This document shows, piece by piece, positions 1 through 6,579 of a stretch of DNA of 11,592 nucleotides (within the stretch, counting starts at the first letter, position 1; every line of letters starts with the position of its first letter). The notes under the pieces are model-generated. The model searched no databases and was not told where the DNA came from. It saw nothing but the letters and a program-made list of their open reading frames with translations. Both the position numbers and the translations under genes were made by a program. Source of the DNA: Desulfobacterales bacterium (GTDB taxonomy: Bacteria; Desulfobacterota; DSM-4660; Desulfatiglandales; Desulfatiglandaceae); NCBI GenBank assembly GCA_022013615.1, contig JAKLQB010000773.1, forward strand, positions 1 through 11,592, read 5' to 3'.

Positions 1-42
1 AGTTAAGGGTAACATCTCAAAAAGTTGGGGCAAATACGCTGG

Positions 43-100
43 TGTAGGGCGGCATTTTATATGCCACCGTTATTGGCAGGGTATAAAACCCCGCCCTACA
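43..100. repeat. Imperfect 58-bp palindrome upstream of dxr (REP/MITE-like)
   Basis: The outer arms TGTAGGGCGG (43-52) and CCGCCCTACA (91-100) are perfectly complementary. After a 2-nt internal loop, TTTTATA (55-61) pairs with TATAAAA (82-88), and TGCC (62-65) pairs with GGCA (75-78), leaving a 9-nt loop. That is about 21 paired bases in all. There is no U-tract after the 3' arm, so it does not look like an ordinary intrinsic terminator. A dispersed palindromic element is the more likely identity. TGTAGGGC occurs again just after dxr (1349-1356). AGTTAAGGG lies on both sides of the palindrome at 1-9 and 132-140. Confidence 0.6.
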
Positions 101-156
101 AGAAACAAACCCGAATTTATTGAGAACTTACAGTTAAGGGCCGGAAAAACATTGAT

Positions 157-1305
157 ATGAAAAAAATAGCCATATTAGGCTCCACAGGATCCATCGGTGT
201 CAATGCGCTCAGGGTAATCCAGGCGAATCCTGAAAAATACCAGGTGACAGCCCTGGCGGCCGGCAAAAATATCAGGCTGCTTTTAGAACAGATCAAACGC
301 TTTCGGCCCCTGGCCGTTGCTGTGATGGAAGAAACCGCGGCCAATGAACTGAAAGCTCAAATGACCAACTCCGGCAGGCCGGAAATCTTCTTTGGAACCG
401 AGGGATTTATCCGCCTGGCGACCATGACAGAAGTGGATACTATAATATCGGCCATGGCAGGCGCAGCCGGGTTGTTGCCCACCTATTCAGGCATAAAGGC
501 CGGCAGGAATATCGCCCTGGCAAACAAGGAAACAATGGTGATGGCCGGTTCCTTAGTTATGGCAGAGGCCAGAAAGCATGGTGTTTCGATCCTGCCCATT
601 GACAGCGAGCACAGTGCTATTCTTCAATCTCTGCAGGGTCATCCGAGAGAAGATTTGAGACGTGTTATTCTAACTGCCTCCGGTGGTCCCTTTAGGGATT
701 TATCGCTTGAAGAAATGAGCAAGGTGACCCCAGCCCAGGCCCTGAATCACCCAAACTGGAATATGGGACCGAAAGTCAGTATCGACTCGTCTACCATGAT
801 GAATAAAGGTCTTGAGGCCATAGAGGCCAAATGGCTTTTTGATCTAAAAATGGATCAAATCAGTATCCTTATACACTCCCAGAGTATTGTGCACTCCATG
901 GTAGAATATAAGGATGGCTCTATAATCTCCCAGATGGGCGTTCCTGACATGATTATCCCGATATCTTTCGCCCTTTCCTTCCCGCATCATTTAAAAACTC
1001 GCGTCCCTCCACTGGAGCTTGAAAAGATTGGGATTCTCAGCTTTGAAAAACCGGACATGAAGAGGTTCAGGTGCCTTGATCTCGCACTTAAAGCAGCAGA
1101 AATTGGGGGGAGCATGCCGGCTGTATTGAACGGGGCCAATGAAATCGCCGTCGAGTCTTTTCTAAAAGGTAATATAGGGTTTCTTGATATCCCCGATCTC
1201 ATAGAAAAAACCATGGCCTCACATAAGAGCCACCCTATTGATAGTATTGAAACGGTCATGGAGGTTGACAGATGGGCTCGTGATATGGCCCGGAGTAAAC
1301 TATGA
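157..1305 (+). CDS. dxr: 1-deoxy-D-xylulose 5-phosphate reductoisomerase (DXR)
   Basis: Cytoplasmic enzyme of the MEP isoprenoid pathway. It converts 1-deoxy-D-xylulose 5-phosphate to 2-C-methyl-D-erythritol 4-phosphate using NADPH and a divalent metal. The 382-residue product has the usual family length. An N-terminal nucleotide-binding motif GSTGSIG is at residues 8-14, LANKE is at 121-125, and the metal-ligand block IDSEHSA (148-154) supplies D149 and E151. The substrate-loop sequence NHPNWNMGPK (197-206) is followed by SSTMMNKGLE (211-220), with E220 as the third expected ligand. AVLNGANEIAVESF (322-335) is also typical. The ATG places the Rossmann motif at the normal position. The Shine-Dalgarno is weak (GGAAAA about 8 nt upstream), and no convincing promoter was seen in the preceding 156 bases. 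The gene may therefore be read from an upstream operon; uppS-cdsA commonly precede dxr, but they lie outside this window. Confidence 0.97.
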   Translation: MKKIAILGSTGSIGVNALRVIQANPEKYQVTALAAGKNIRLLLEQIKRFRPLAVAVMEETAANELKAQMTNSGRPEIFFGTEGFIRLATMTEVDTIISAMAGAAGLLPTYSGIKAGRNIALANKETMVMAGSLVMAEARKHGVSILPIDSEHSAILQSLQGHPREDLRRVILTASGGPFRDLSLEEMSKVTPAQALNHPNWNMGPKVSIDSSTMMNKGLEAIEAKWLFDLKMDQISILIHSQSIVHSMVEYKDGSIISQMGVPDMIIPISFALSFPHHLKTRVPPLELEKIGILSFEKPDMKRFRCLDLALKAAEIGGSMPAVLNGANEIAVESFLKGNIGFLDIPDLIEKTMASHKSHPIDSIETVMEVDRWARDMARSKL

Positions 1306-1318
1306 AAATTAAGAAATA

Positions 1319-1349
1319 GTTCACCGTTTGCTGTTTACTGTTCACCGTT
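1319..1349. repeat. Heptameric short tandem repeat after dxr (GTTCACC-type)
   Basis: Four GTT-starting 7-mers run in exact phase: GTTCACC (1319-1325), GTTTGCT (1326-1332), GTTTACT (1333-1339) and GTTCACC (1340-1346). A fifth unit starts as GTT at 1347 and runs into TGTAGGGC. The array begins 14 nt after the dxr stop. Its 7-bp period is not a multiple of three, so it does not look coding. Confidence 0.6.
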
Positions 1350-1414
1350 GTAGGGCCAGCGGAGACCTAAAGAAATCCCCACGGCCTCATAACCCGAAAT
1401 AAAACATGTTATTG

Positions 1415-1435
1415 TATCAATATGGTTGATATAAA
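1415..1435 (+). promoter_or_regulatory. Inverted repeat TATCAA-N5-TTGATA overlapping a -10-like box before rseP
   Basis: TATCAA (1415-1420) and TTGATA (1426-1431) form a perfect 17-bp operator-like inverted repeat. A -10-like hexamer TATAAA (1430-1435) overlaps its right half. No convincing -35 sits at 16-18 bp spacing, so the promoter is uncertain. The site is about 50 nt upstream of the rseP start. It could be an operator for rseP-tsaB or simply AT-rich symmetry. Confidence 0.3.
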
Positions 1436-1482
1436 TGCCCTGGTTTAGTAAAATCTATCTCGAAAGGTATTCAGACTGAATC

Positions 1483-2565
1483 ATGAGTGATTTCCTTTAT
1501 TACATACTGCCCTTTGTTGTTGTGCTGGGTATTCTAATTTTTTTTCATGAATTGGGGCATTTTCTCGTTGCTAAATATTTTGGCGTGAAGGTCCTCAAAT
1601 TCTCCCTGGGCTTTGGTCCTAAACTGGTATGGAGAACGGTTGGCGAAACCGAATATTCTATCCGCTATTTCCCCCTCGGCGGATACGTAAAGATGCTTGG
1701 TGAGAGTATTGACGATGCCGGCGAACCTCTTACCCCTGAAGACGAAAAAAAATCCTTCACCAGCCAGCACGTGCTCAAGCGCATTGCTATCGCGGGCGCA
1801 GGCCCTTTGTTTAATCTTTTGCTGGCCTTGTTGATCTTCTGTTTTTTTTACATGTTCGCCGGCAACCATGTAATGACCCCGGAAATCGGACAGATAACTC
1901 CGGACTCACCAGCATATCAGGCAGGGCTCTTGAAAGGAGATATAATCGTCTCTATTGACGGAAAAACCGTTGATCGCTGGGCAGAAATAAAAGACGCGGT
2001 CAAGGACAGCGCGGGAAAGACCCTTGAAATTACTGTGAAAAGGGGGGACCTTTTCCCCACCTTCACAGTGGTACCGGAAACATCCGTGGTAAAGAACATT
2101 TTTGGCGAAGAGATCAAATCGGCCCTTATTGGCATCGTCGCTTCAGGAGAATTCAGGAACATTGAATTGGGGCCTTTGGATGCGATTAAAGAGGGTTTCA
2201 GGAAAACATGGGAAATCATAGAACTGACCTGCCTGACGATTGTAAAGCTTTTCCAAAGGATCATACCGATAAAGACACTGGGAGGCCCCATCCTGATAGG
2301 CCAAATGACCGGGCAACTGGCAAAGGAAAGCCTGGCCTACCTGATTCCCTTTATGGCCGTCATAAGTATCAATCTGGGAATCCTGAACCTCCTGCCTGTG
2401 CCCATCCTTGATGGGGGCCTTATTGTTTTTCTCCTGATCGAACTTGTCATTGGAAAACCCCTCAGTATCAAGAAACGTGAAGCGGCCCAAAAGATTGGTC
2501 TTTTCCTCCTCATCATGCTGATGGTTGTTGTGATGTATAATGATGTGGTAAGAATTCTGGAGTAG
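1483..2565 (+). CDS. rseP: RseP-type site-2 intramembrane zinc metalloprotease, one PDZ domain
   Basis: Polytopic inner-membrane protease of the M50/site-2 family. Homologues cut transmembrane segments of anti-sigma factors or remnant signal peptides. The first membrane helix carries the zinc motif HELGH (residues 22-26). A second hydrophobic segment with GAGPLFN (105-111) spans about 101-126, and a single PDZ domain occupies about 132-200. The C-terminal part holds NLLPVPILDGG (302-312), whose D310 is the expected third zinc ligand, and a last helix at about 337-352. At 360 residues it matches the single-PDZ forms and is shorter than the two-PDZ E. coli RseP of about 450. The Shine-Dalgarno (AAAGG) lies about 15 nt from the ATG, which is far. 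The start is accepted because it gives the canonical N-terminal helix just before HELGH. tsaB follows after 7 nt. The substrate in this organism cannot be read from the sequence. Confidence 0.95.
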   Translation: MSDFLYYILPFVVVLGILIFFHELGHFLVAKYFGVKVLKFSLGFGPKLVWRTVGETEYSIRYFPLGGYVKMLGESIDDAGEPLTPEDEKKSFTSQHVLKRIAIAGAGPLFNLLLALLIFCFFYMFAGNHVMTPEIGQITPDSPAYQAGLLKGDIIVSIDGKTVDRWAEIKDAVKDSAGKTLEITVKRGDLFPTFTVVPETSVVKNIFGEEIKSALIGIVASGEFRNIELGPLDAIKEGFRKTWEIIELTCLTIVKLFQRIIPIKTLGGPILIGQMTGQLAKESLAYLIPFMAVISINLGILNLLPVPILDGGLIVFLLIELVIGKPLSIKKREAAQKIGLFLLIMLMVVVMYNDVVRILE

Positions 2566-2572
2566 GCCATAG

Positions 2573-3289
2573 ATGATCTTAGCCATAAATACATCCACGC
2601 TTCAATTTAGCATGGCTCTCATGGAGGAGGACGAAACAGTCCTGGGAGAATTCTCTGTCTCCAAAGGAAAAGGGCATTTTGGGGGTCTCATGCCTGCCCT
2701 GGATTCCCTGCTCACCACGACGAGATCAGATATTCATGATTTGAAGGCCCTTGTTGTTGCAATAGGACCGGGCAGCTTCACCGGTCTGAGAGTGGGGCTC
2801 TCCACTGCCAAAGGTTTGTGCCACGCGCTTGAGGTACCCATTATTGGTATCTCCAGCCTAAAAGCCCTGGCCAGCCAGATACCGTACTCACCCCCCCCTA
2901 TAACCCCAATTATAGATTCCAGAAAAGGGGAGTGTTTCACAGCACAGTTTGTCTGGAATAACGGCCATGGCCTGACCAGAAATATGGAAGATACATGCCT
3001 GAAATTTGGGGACTTCCCTTCTGTTTTTAAGGAAAAAACTCTTTTCATAGGAAACAATTTTGTACGCCAGGCACCCCTGATAGAAGAAACACTTGGTCAT
3101 CGTGCTTTACTGGCGCCTGCCCATTTCTGGATTCTAAGGGCCTCTGCGGTTGGATACTTAGGCCTTAAACGCTTTCATGCGCGTGATTTTGATGATGCAC
3201 AGGACCTCAATCCCCTCTACTATAGACCTCCGGACATTTGGCCAAATTTTAACCGTTCGCGGGTTAAGAGTTCAAAGGTTCAGGGTTAA
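2573..3289 (+). CDS. tsaB: tRNA t6A37 biosynthesis protein TsaB
   Basis: Cytoplasmic ASKHA-fold protein that partners TsaD and TsaE in threonylcarbamoylation of A37 in ANN-decoding tRNAs. The N-terminus MILAINTSTLQFSMAL is a phosphate-1-like strand. The hallmark GPGSFTGLRVG is at residues 65-75, and IIDSRKGE (113-120) matches the D-A-R-x-G-E region of homologues. The length of 238 is normal to slightly long. The start lies 7 nt after the rseP stop, with a GGAG overlapping that stop region, so the two genes are probably translationally coupled. The last dozen codons (from about 3254) fall in a GTT-phased repeat and give a basic tail (NRSRVKSSKVQG) that looks repeat-encoded rather than conserved. 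A C7 tract at 2891-2897 encodes prolines around residues 107-109. TsaB can be confused with TsaD-like proteins, but the size and motifs favour TsaB. Confidence 0.93.
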   Translation: MILAINTSTLQFSMALMEEDETVLGEFSVSKGKGHFGGLMPALDSLLTTTRSDIHDLKALVVAIGPGSFTGLRVGLSTAKGLCHALEVPIIGISSLKALASQIPYSPPPITPIIDSRKGECFTAQFVWNNGHGLTRNMEDTCLKFGDFPSVFKEKTLFIGNNFVRQAPLIEETLGHRALLAPAHFWILRASAVGYLGLKRFHARDFDDAQDLNPLYYRPPDIWPNFNRSRVKSSKVQG

Positions 3290-3290
3290 T
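3253..3290. repeat. GTT-phased short repeat overlapping the 3' end of tsaB
   Basis: GTT triplets recur at alternating spacings of 8 and 7 bases, giving a roughly 15-bp unit: GTTCGCGGGTTAAGA, then GTTCAAAGGTTCAGG, then GTTAAT. The stop codon of tsaB lies inside the last unit. It resembles the GTT-phased 7-mers after dxr in general form, but the units differ. Confidence 0.45.
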
Positions 3291-3342
3291 AAAAGAAAAA
3301 AATACCTTGAACGCTTAGAATTAGCCCTTTTGGATATGGGAG

Positions 3343-3380
3343 GCCAGCCTCAAAACTTTCGTGACGAGGCTGGCGCTTTT
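3343..3380 (+). terminator. Probable intrinsic terminator of the dxr-rseP-tsaB unit
   Basis: A perfect 9-bp GC-rich stem, GCCAGCCTC (3343-3351) with GAGGCTGGC (3366-3374), encloses a 14-nt loop. TTTT follows two bases later (3377-3380). It lies 54 nt past the tsaB stop. The T-run is short, so termination may be partial. Confidence 0.5.
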
Positions 3381-3391
3381 CATGAAAGTAC

Positions 3392-3415
3392 GTTTCCAAA
3401 CTGGAGTTTGGGAAC
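3392..3415. repeat. 24-bp palindrome, REP-like
   Basis: GTTTCCAAAC (3392-3401) and GTTTGGGAAC (3406-3415) form a 10-bp stem with one G-T wobble around a TGGA loop. From memory, palindromes of this general type (gttcccaa...ttgggaac) are dispersed in several bacterial genomes. No copy number can be obtained from this window. Confidence 0.55.
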
Positions 3416-3472
3416 AAGAATGAAAAACGCATTGTGTGACCGTGCGGAGTATAACCCTGAATCCGCTTTCAG

Positions 3473-3489
3473 TCCCGCTTTTAGCGGGA
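3473..3489. repeat. 17-bp hairpin TCCCGCTTTTAGCGGGA
   Basis: A perfect 7-bp stem, TCCCGCT/AGCGGGA, closes a TTT loop. A degenerate relative, TCCCGTCTTTAGCGGGGA, lies at 7636-7653 upstream of the short-chain dehydrogenase gene. This suggests a dispersed hairpin family. It lacks a U-tract. Confidence 0.5.
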
Positions 3490-3532
3490 AACCTGTGAAC
3501 GCCTACCAAAAGGTTTGGCCCCAGTTAGGGCA

Positions 3533-3561
3533 TTGACAAGGAGACCCAAAAAAGATAAAGT
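3533..3561 (+). promoter_or_regulatory. Sigma70-like promoter for psd-pssA-rsmD-coaD
   Basis: A perfect -35 TTGACA (3533-3538), a 17-bp spacer, and TAAAGT (3556-3561) as a -10 matching 4 of 6 consensus bases. Transcription would start near 3568, leaving a leader of about 98 nt before psd. It lies just downstream of the palindromes, where a new transcription unit is expected. Confidence 0.6.
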
Positions 3562-3665
3562 GCCTGAACCAAAATCAGCAAATACTTTATCCTGTCTCAG
3601 GCCGTTGGAATTTGTAAATTTCTAATGGGCGTGGGGATGGGGGACCAAAATATCAGGATTTCACA

Positions 3666-4325
3666 ATGGACGAGTCACGAATAGACAATAAATGGCCCCT
3701 GGCAAAGGAAGGCCTTCCATTTGTGCTCATTAGTTGTGCCTTAACCCTCATTTTTTTGTTTCTTGGCCTCTTTTTTGTGTTTGTTTTAGCCGCAATGATT
3801 AGCCTTTTTATCATCTTCTTTTTCAGGGACCCTGACCGGAGGAATGATGTCGAACAAAATGCAGTATTGACGCCTGCGGATGGAAAGATATTGGAAGTCA
3901 GGCATTTTCATGATAATAATACTCCCTTAGGCGAACCTGCAGTAAAGGTGAGTATCTTTATGTCCGTTTTTAATGTCCATGTAAACCGGATCCCCATTGG
4001 AGGCAGTATCGAAAAAATCACCTATCACCCAGGAAAATTTTTTTCTGCCAACCTGGACAAAGCCTCAAAACACAATGAAAACAACAGGATAACCTTAAAA
4101 ACTCACGATTCGCATAAAGTTGTTTTTATTCAGATTGCGGGTCTTATAGCAAGACGTATTGCATGCTGGGTCAAAGAAGGAGAGCGCGTGGAGGCAGGCC
4201 AGCGATTTGGACTCATTCGATTTGGCTCCAGACTGGAAGTTTATCTCCCTGTAGACAGCCAGATTACCGTCAACTTGAATCAAAAAGTAAAAGCGGGGAA
4301 AACCGTTATCGGTTACATTTCATGA
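3666..4325 (+). CDS. psd: Phosphatidylserine decarboxylase proenzyme, short type
   Basis: Membrane-associated pyruvoyl enzyme that decarboxylates phosphatidylserine to phosphatidylethanolamine. The 219 residues correspond to the short Psd type. Two hydrophobic segments (about 17-35 and 37-53) precede FFRDPDR (52-58). TPADGK (69-74) carries the conserved Asp (D72), and NVHVNRIP (103-110) carries the expected catalytic His (H105). The self-cleavage site is the G187-S188 step in RFGSRLEVYLP, where S188 would become the pyruvoyl group and the remainder the small alpha chain. The Shine-Dalgarno is modest (CAGGA about 7 nt upstream of the ATG). The stop overlaps the pssA start in ATGA (4322-4325), which points to translational coupling with the enzyme that makes its substrate. 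Confidence 0.94.
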   Translation: MDESRIDNKWPLAKEGLPFVLISCALTLIFLFLGLFFVFVLAAMISLFIIFFFRDPDRRNDVEQNAVLTPADGKILEVRHFHDNNTPLGEPAVKVSIFMSVFNVHVNRIPIGGSIEKITYHPGKFFSANLDKASKHNENNRITLKTHDSHKVVFIQIAGLIARRIACWVKEGERVEAGQRFGLIRFGSRLEVYLPVDSQITVNLNQKVKAGKTVIGYIS

Positions 4326-5143
4326 GGTCAAGACGGAAAAAAAAATCTAAAAAAACTGGAAGGCGGGGCATTTATGTACTTCCTAATCTATTTACTTCAG
4401 CGAGTCTTTTTGGCGGCTTTTACGCCATAGTTGCCAGCATCCAGGGAAGATATGAAGCAGCAGCAATAGCTATTTTGATCTCCTACGTGCTTGACGGTCT
4501 CGATGGCAAGATAGCGCGTTTTACCAATACGACCAGCCAGTTCGGGATTGAATACGATTCCCTTTCGGATCTGGTAGCGTTTGGCGTGGCACCGGGTATC
4601 CTGGCCTTTCAATGGGCTCTGGGACCGTTTGGACGATTAGGCTGGCTTGCCTCGTTTATGTATGTGACCTGTGGAGCCCTGCGGCTTGCCCGGTTTAATG
4701 TCCAGAAAAGCACTGTTGATTCCAGGTACTTCAGGGGCCTGCCGATTCCCGCTGCAGCAAGCTTCATCGCCTCTTTGGTTCTTTTCTCAAATGCGATTGG
4801 AGGGCTTCCCGGATCCAGGCATATTCTTGTCCTTGCGCTGATTTATGTCCTATCCTTTTTGATGGTGAGCACCATTAACTACCCCAGCTTTAAAGAACTG
4901 GAGCTGAAAAAGCAAAAACCATTCAACGTTTTAGTGGCCTTTGTCTTGGTGCTTATTGTAGTTGCCTATAAACCAAAGGTTATGCTCTTCTTCATCATGG
5001 CTATCTATCTGCTTTCGGGCCCTGTGGTCACCATATATCGATCTCAGAAAAAACTTGCCAGGGCCAATCGCCATTCAAGCAGGCTCCATCCTGATACGGC
5101 CAACGATGTGGAAGAGGCAGATGCCCCACAGACTGACCTGTGA
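4322..5143 (+). CDS. pssA: CDP-diacylglycerol-serine O-phosphatidyltransferase (PssA, CDP-alcohol family)
   Basis: Integral membrane enzyme that joins CDP-diacylglycerol and L-serine to form phosphatidylserine, the substrate of the preceding Psd. The CDP-alcohol phosphotransferase signature D-x2-DG-x2-AR-x8-G-x3-D-x3-D is complete: D58, D61, A65-R66, G75, D79 and D83. Several hydrophobic helices follow to about residue 240, then a basic, polar C-terminal tail. The start at 4322 is chosen over an in-frame ATG at 4163. The 53 extra codons would overlap psd heavily, and 4322 shares ATGA with the psd stop. From 4322 the protein is 273 residues, begins MRSRRKKKSK (a basic cytoplasmic N-terminus), and enters the family fold at LPNLFTSASLFGGF (20-33). 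No strong Shine-Dalgarno is visible, as expected for coupled reinitiation. Confidence 0.94.
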   Translation: MRSRRKKKSKKTGRRGIYVLPNLFTSASLFGGFYAIVASIQGRYEAAAIAILISYVLDGLDGKIARFTNTTSQFGIEYDSLSDLVAFGVAPGILAFQWALGPFGRLGWLASFMYVTCGALRLARFNVQKSTVDSRYFRGLPIPAAASFIASLVLFSNAIGGLPGSRHILVLALIYVLSFLMVSTINYPSFKELELKKQKPFNVLVAFVLVLIVVAYKPKVMLFFIMAIYLLSGPVVTIYRSQKKLARANRHSSRLHPDTANDVEEADAPQTDL

Positions 5144-5149
5144 GGGGAC

Positions 5150-5707
5150 ATGAGAATAACAGGCGGCCAACTGAAAGGCCGACTTCTGGTATCCCCCAGG
5201 GGGTTGGGCATCAGGCCCACATCTGATCAGGTCAGGGAAGCAATTTTTAATATCATTGGCCAGGATCTCCACGGCGTGAAGGTACTTGATCTTTTCGCAG
5301 GAACCGGTATTTTAGGCCTTGAGACCCTGAGCAGGGGCGCATCAAGCGTCGTTTTTGTCGACATTTCACCGCAATCCATCAAGTTGATAAGAAAGAACCT
5401 TGCTCTCTGCGAACATCAAGATTCCGGGGTTATCATAAGGCGAGATCTGCGAAAAGGAATCCGGCGAATTCATATTTTATCAAAGCAAATATTTGATCTG
5501 GTCTTTCTTGATCCGCCATACGGCAAAAATTTCATACCCCTGATACTTAGCGGGCTCTCAACCATGGATATCCTTTCCAACAGATCACGGGTGGTTGCCG
5601 AATCATCGAAAACCGAGAAATTACCTGTATACTTTGAAGGCCTTGAAATGGTGGATGCCCGTTCATATGGGGATACAAAAATAAGCGTGTACGCGTACGA
5701 GGCCTAA
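5150..5707 (+). CDS. rsmD: 16S rRNA (guanine(966)-N(2))-methyltransferase RsmD
   Basis: Cytoplasmic SAM-dependent methyltransferase that modifies G966 of 16S rRNA during small-subunit assembly. The 185-residue product starts with the typical MRITGGQLKGR. RPTSDQVREAIFNII (22-36) is the conserved N-terminal region, DLFAGTG (47-53) is the SAM-binding loop, and FLDPPYGK (119-126) contains the DPPY catalytic motif of N-methyltransferases. The ATG is 6 nt after the pssA stop. Its Shine-Dalgarno (AGGGG at 5143-5147) is only 2 nt from the ATG, an unusually short spacing, so expression probably depends on coupling. The coaD start follows after 2 nt. The rsmD-coaD pairing is common in bacteria. Confidence 0.95.
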   Translation: MRITGGQLKGRLLVSPRGLGIRPTSDQVREAIFNIIGQDLHGVKVLDLFAGTGILGLETLSRGASSVVFVDISPQSIKLIRKNLALCEHQDSGVIIRRDLRKGIRRIHILSKQIFDLVFLDPPYGKNFIPLILSGLSTMDILSNRSRVVAESSKTEKLPVYFEGLEMVDARSYGDTKISVYAYEA

Positions 5708-5709
5708 CC

Positions 5710-6207
5710 ATGAGTGAAAAAACTGCGATTTACCCTGGTTTCTTTGATCCGATAACCAACGGCCATCTGAGCATAGTAACCCGGGCCTTAAAGGTATTTG
5801 ACAAACTAATTATTGCCATTCTGAACAATCCTCAGAAGACCCCGCTTTTTTCCACTGAAGAACGGATTTATATGATAAAGAAGACTATTGGGCATAAGAA
5901 TACTGTTGAGGTAGACTCCTTTGACGGGCTGCTTGTTGATTACGCGGTCAAAAAAAATTCAAACGTGGTTATTAGAGGCCTCCGGGCCCTCTCCGATTTT
6001 GAATATGAATTCCAGTTGGCCCTTATAAACCGAAAATTAAATCGGGATGTACAGTCCATTTTCCTTATGACCGATTATAAATGGTTTTATACCAGTTCTA
6101 CCATTATCAAGGAGGCAGCAAGCTTCGGAGGGGACATAAGCGGCCTTGTTCCAAAGATCGTAAACGATAAATTAAAAGAAAAATTTGGGTACGCAAAAAA
6201 TACTTGA
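5710..6207 (+). CDS. coaD: Phosphopantetheine adenylyltransferase (PPAT)
   Basis: Cytoplasmic enzyme of the penultimate step of CoA synthesis. It transfers AMP from ATP to 4'-phosphopantetheine, giving dephospho-CoA. The length of 165 is near the family norm of about 160. YPGFFDPITNGH (8-19) holds the nucleotidyltransferase TxGH signature (TNGH, 16-19). RGLRALSDFEYE (89-100) and SSTIIKE (129-135) are the substrate and ATP-site motifs. A GAGG (5699-5702), 7 nt before the ATG and inside the end of rsmD, is the likely ribosome-binding site. The stop TGA (6205-6207) lies inside the -35 box of the next promoter. CoA supply is relevant to the CoA-thioester chemistry of the genes further right, but no regulatory link is visible. 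Confidence 0.97.
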   Translation: MSEKTAIYPGFFDPITNGHLSIVTRALKVFDKLIIAILNNPQKTPLFSTEERIYMIKKTIGHKNTVEVDSFDGLLVDYAVKKNSNVVIRGLRALSDFEYEFQLALINRKLNRDVQSIFLMTDYKWFYTSSTIIKEAASFGGDISGLVPKIVNDKLKEKFGYAKNT

Positions 6208-6232
6208 CACGCCTTTCGGCATAAGCCATATT
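6204..6232 (+). promoter_or_regulatory. Promoter for the IHF-alpha-type gene
   Basis: A perfect TTGACA (6204-6209) overlaps the coaD stop codon. After a 17-bp spacer, CATATT (6227-6232) matches 4 of 6 bases of the -10 consensus. Transcription would start near 6239, about 60 nt before the GTG start. Confidence 0.5.
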
Positions 6233-6268
6233 TATCACTCAAAAAAATCGCATTTGATATGGCTTTTT
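6223..6268 (+). terminator. Terminator-like inverted repeat at the end of the psd-coaD operon
   Basis: AAGCCATAT (6223-6231) and ATATGGCTT (6257-6265) are perfectly complementary 9-mers around a 25-nt loop. The 3' arm runs into TTTTT (6264-6268). The long loop and AT-rich stem make it weaker than a classic terminator. Only transcripts arriving from coaD would contain both arms; a transcript starting near 6239 would lack the 5' arm. Confidence 0.4.
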
Positions 6269-6300
6269 CCCTACTAAGTAAGAATTGAGGAGGATCAAAG

Positions 6301-6579
6301 GTGGCCCTGACCAAAGAAAAGATTATCGATAGTATTTACGATCAGGTGGGACTCAGCAAAAGCCAATCCCGGACTGTTGTCGAAAGGCTTCTTGAGATCA
6401 TGAAACAATCTCTGGAGAGCGGAGAAGACATCCTGATCAGTGGGTTTGGCAAGTTTGTTGTAAAAGAAAAGTCAGCAAGGAGAGGCAGAAACCCACAAAC
6501 CACCGAAGACCTCCAATTGAGAGCCAGGAGGGTTGTTGTTTTTAAAACATCCGGGGTTCTTCGAGATAAAATTAATTAG
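6301..6579 (+). CDS. ihfA: Integration host factor alpha-type DNA-bending protein (HU/IHF family)
   Basis: Nucleoid-associated DNA-bending protein of the HU/IHF family, acting as a dimer in recombination, replication and sigma54 transcription. The 92-residue product begins with a GTG at 6301, supported by a perfect GAGGAGG (6287-6293) 7 nt upstream. VALTKEKIIDSIYDQ forms the N-terminal helix. SGFGKF (47-52) is the family turn, and the arm region RGRNPQT (61-67) contains the intercalating proline P65. LRARRVVVFKTSG resembles the IhfA ending (ITARRVVTF) more than HU, which is why IHF-alpha is favoured. A generic HU-family name cannot be excluded without a tree. It converges with rlpA across 84 nt that contain only small hairpins (GGCA/TGCC at 6605-6618, TTCTC/GAGAA at 6640-6654) and no clear terminator. 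Confidence 0.88.
   Translation: MALTKEKIIDSIYDQVGLSKSQSRTVVERLLEIMKQSLESGEDILISGFGKFVVKEKSARRGRNPQTTEDLQLRARRVVVFKTSGVLRDKIN

Larger units (their letters stand above)
3290..3532. other. Palindrome-rich non-coding region between tsaB and the psd promoter
   Basis: No convincing gene is present. The stretch holds several strong stem-loops: the terminator-like hairpin at 3343-3380, the 24-bp palindrome at 3392-3415, TCCCGCT/AGCGGGA at 3473-3489, and CCAAA-AGG-TTTGG at 3506-3518. An open frame runs through it, but its residues come from the palindromes and match no family I recognise. Confidence 0.6.

Noticed and set aside
2143..2598. A 151-codon minus-strand frame antisense to rseP
   Set aside because: It is fully covered by the rseP/tsaB coding sequence, has no family motif or ribosome-binding site, and shows shadow-type composition.
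2891..2897. A C7 tract in tsaB as a phase-variation switch
   Set aside because: Seven Cs is short for slippage, the frame is intact, and tsaB is normally essential, so on/off switching is implausible.
3177..3536. A 119-codon plus-strand reading frame overlapping the tsaB end
   Set aside because: It overlaps tsaB by over 100 bases, runs through palindromes and short repeats, has no recognisable domain, and ends inside the psd promoter. It looks like an open frame by chance.
4163..4321. An upstream in-frame ATG that would lengthen PssA by 53 residues
   Set aside because: The extension lies wholly within psd, is not membrane-like, and competes with an ATGA-overlap start at 4322 that yields a normal 273-residue enzyme.
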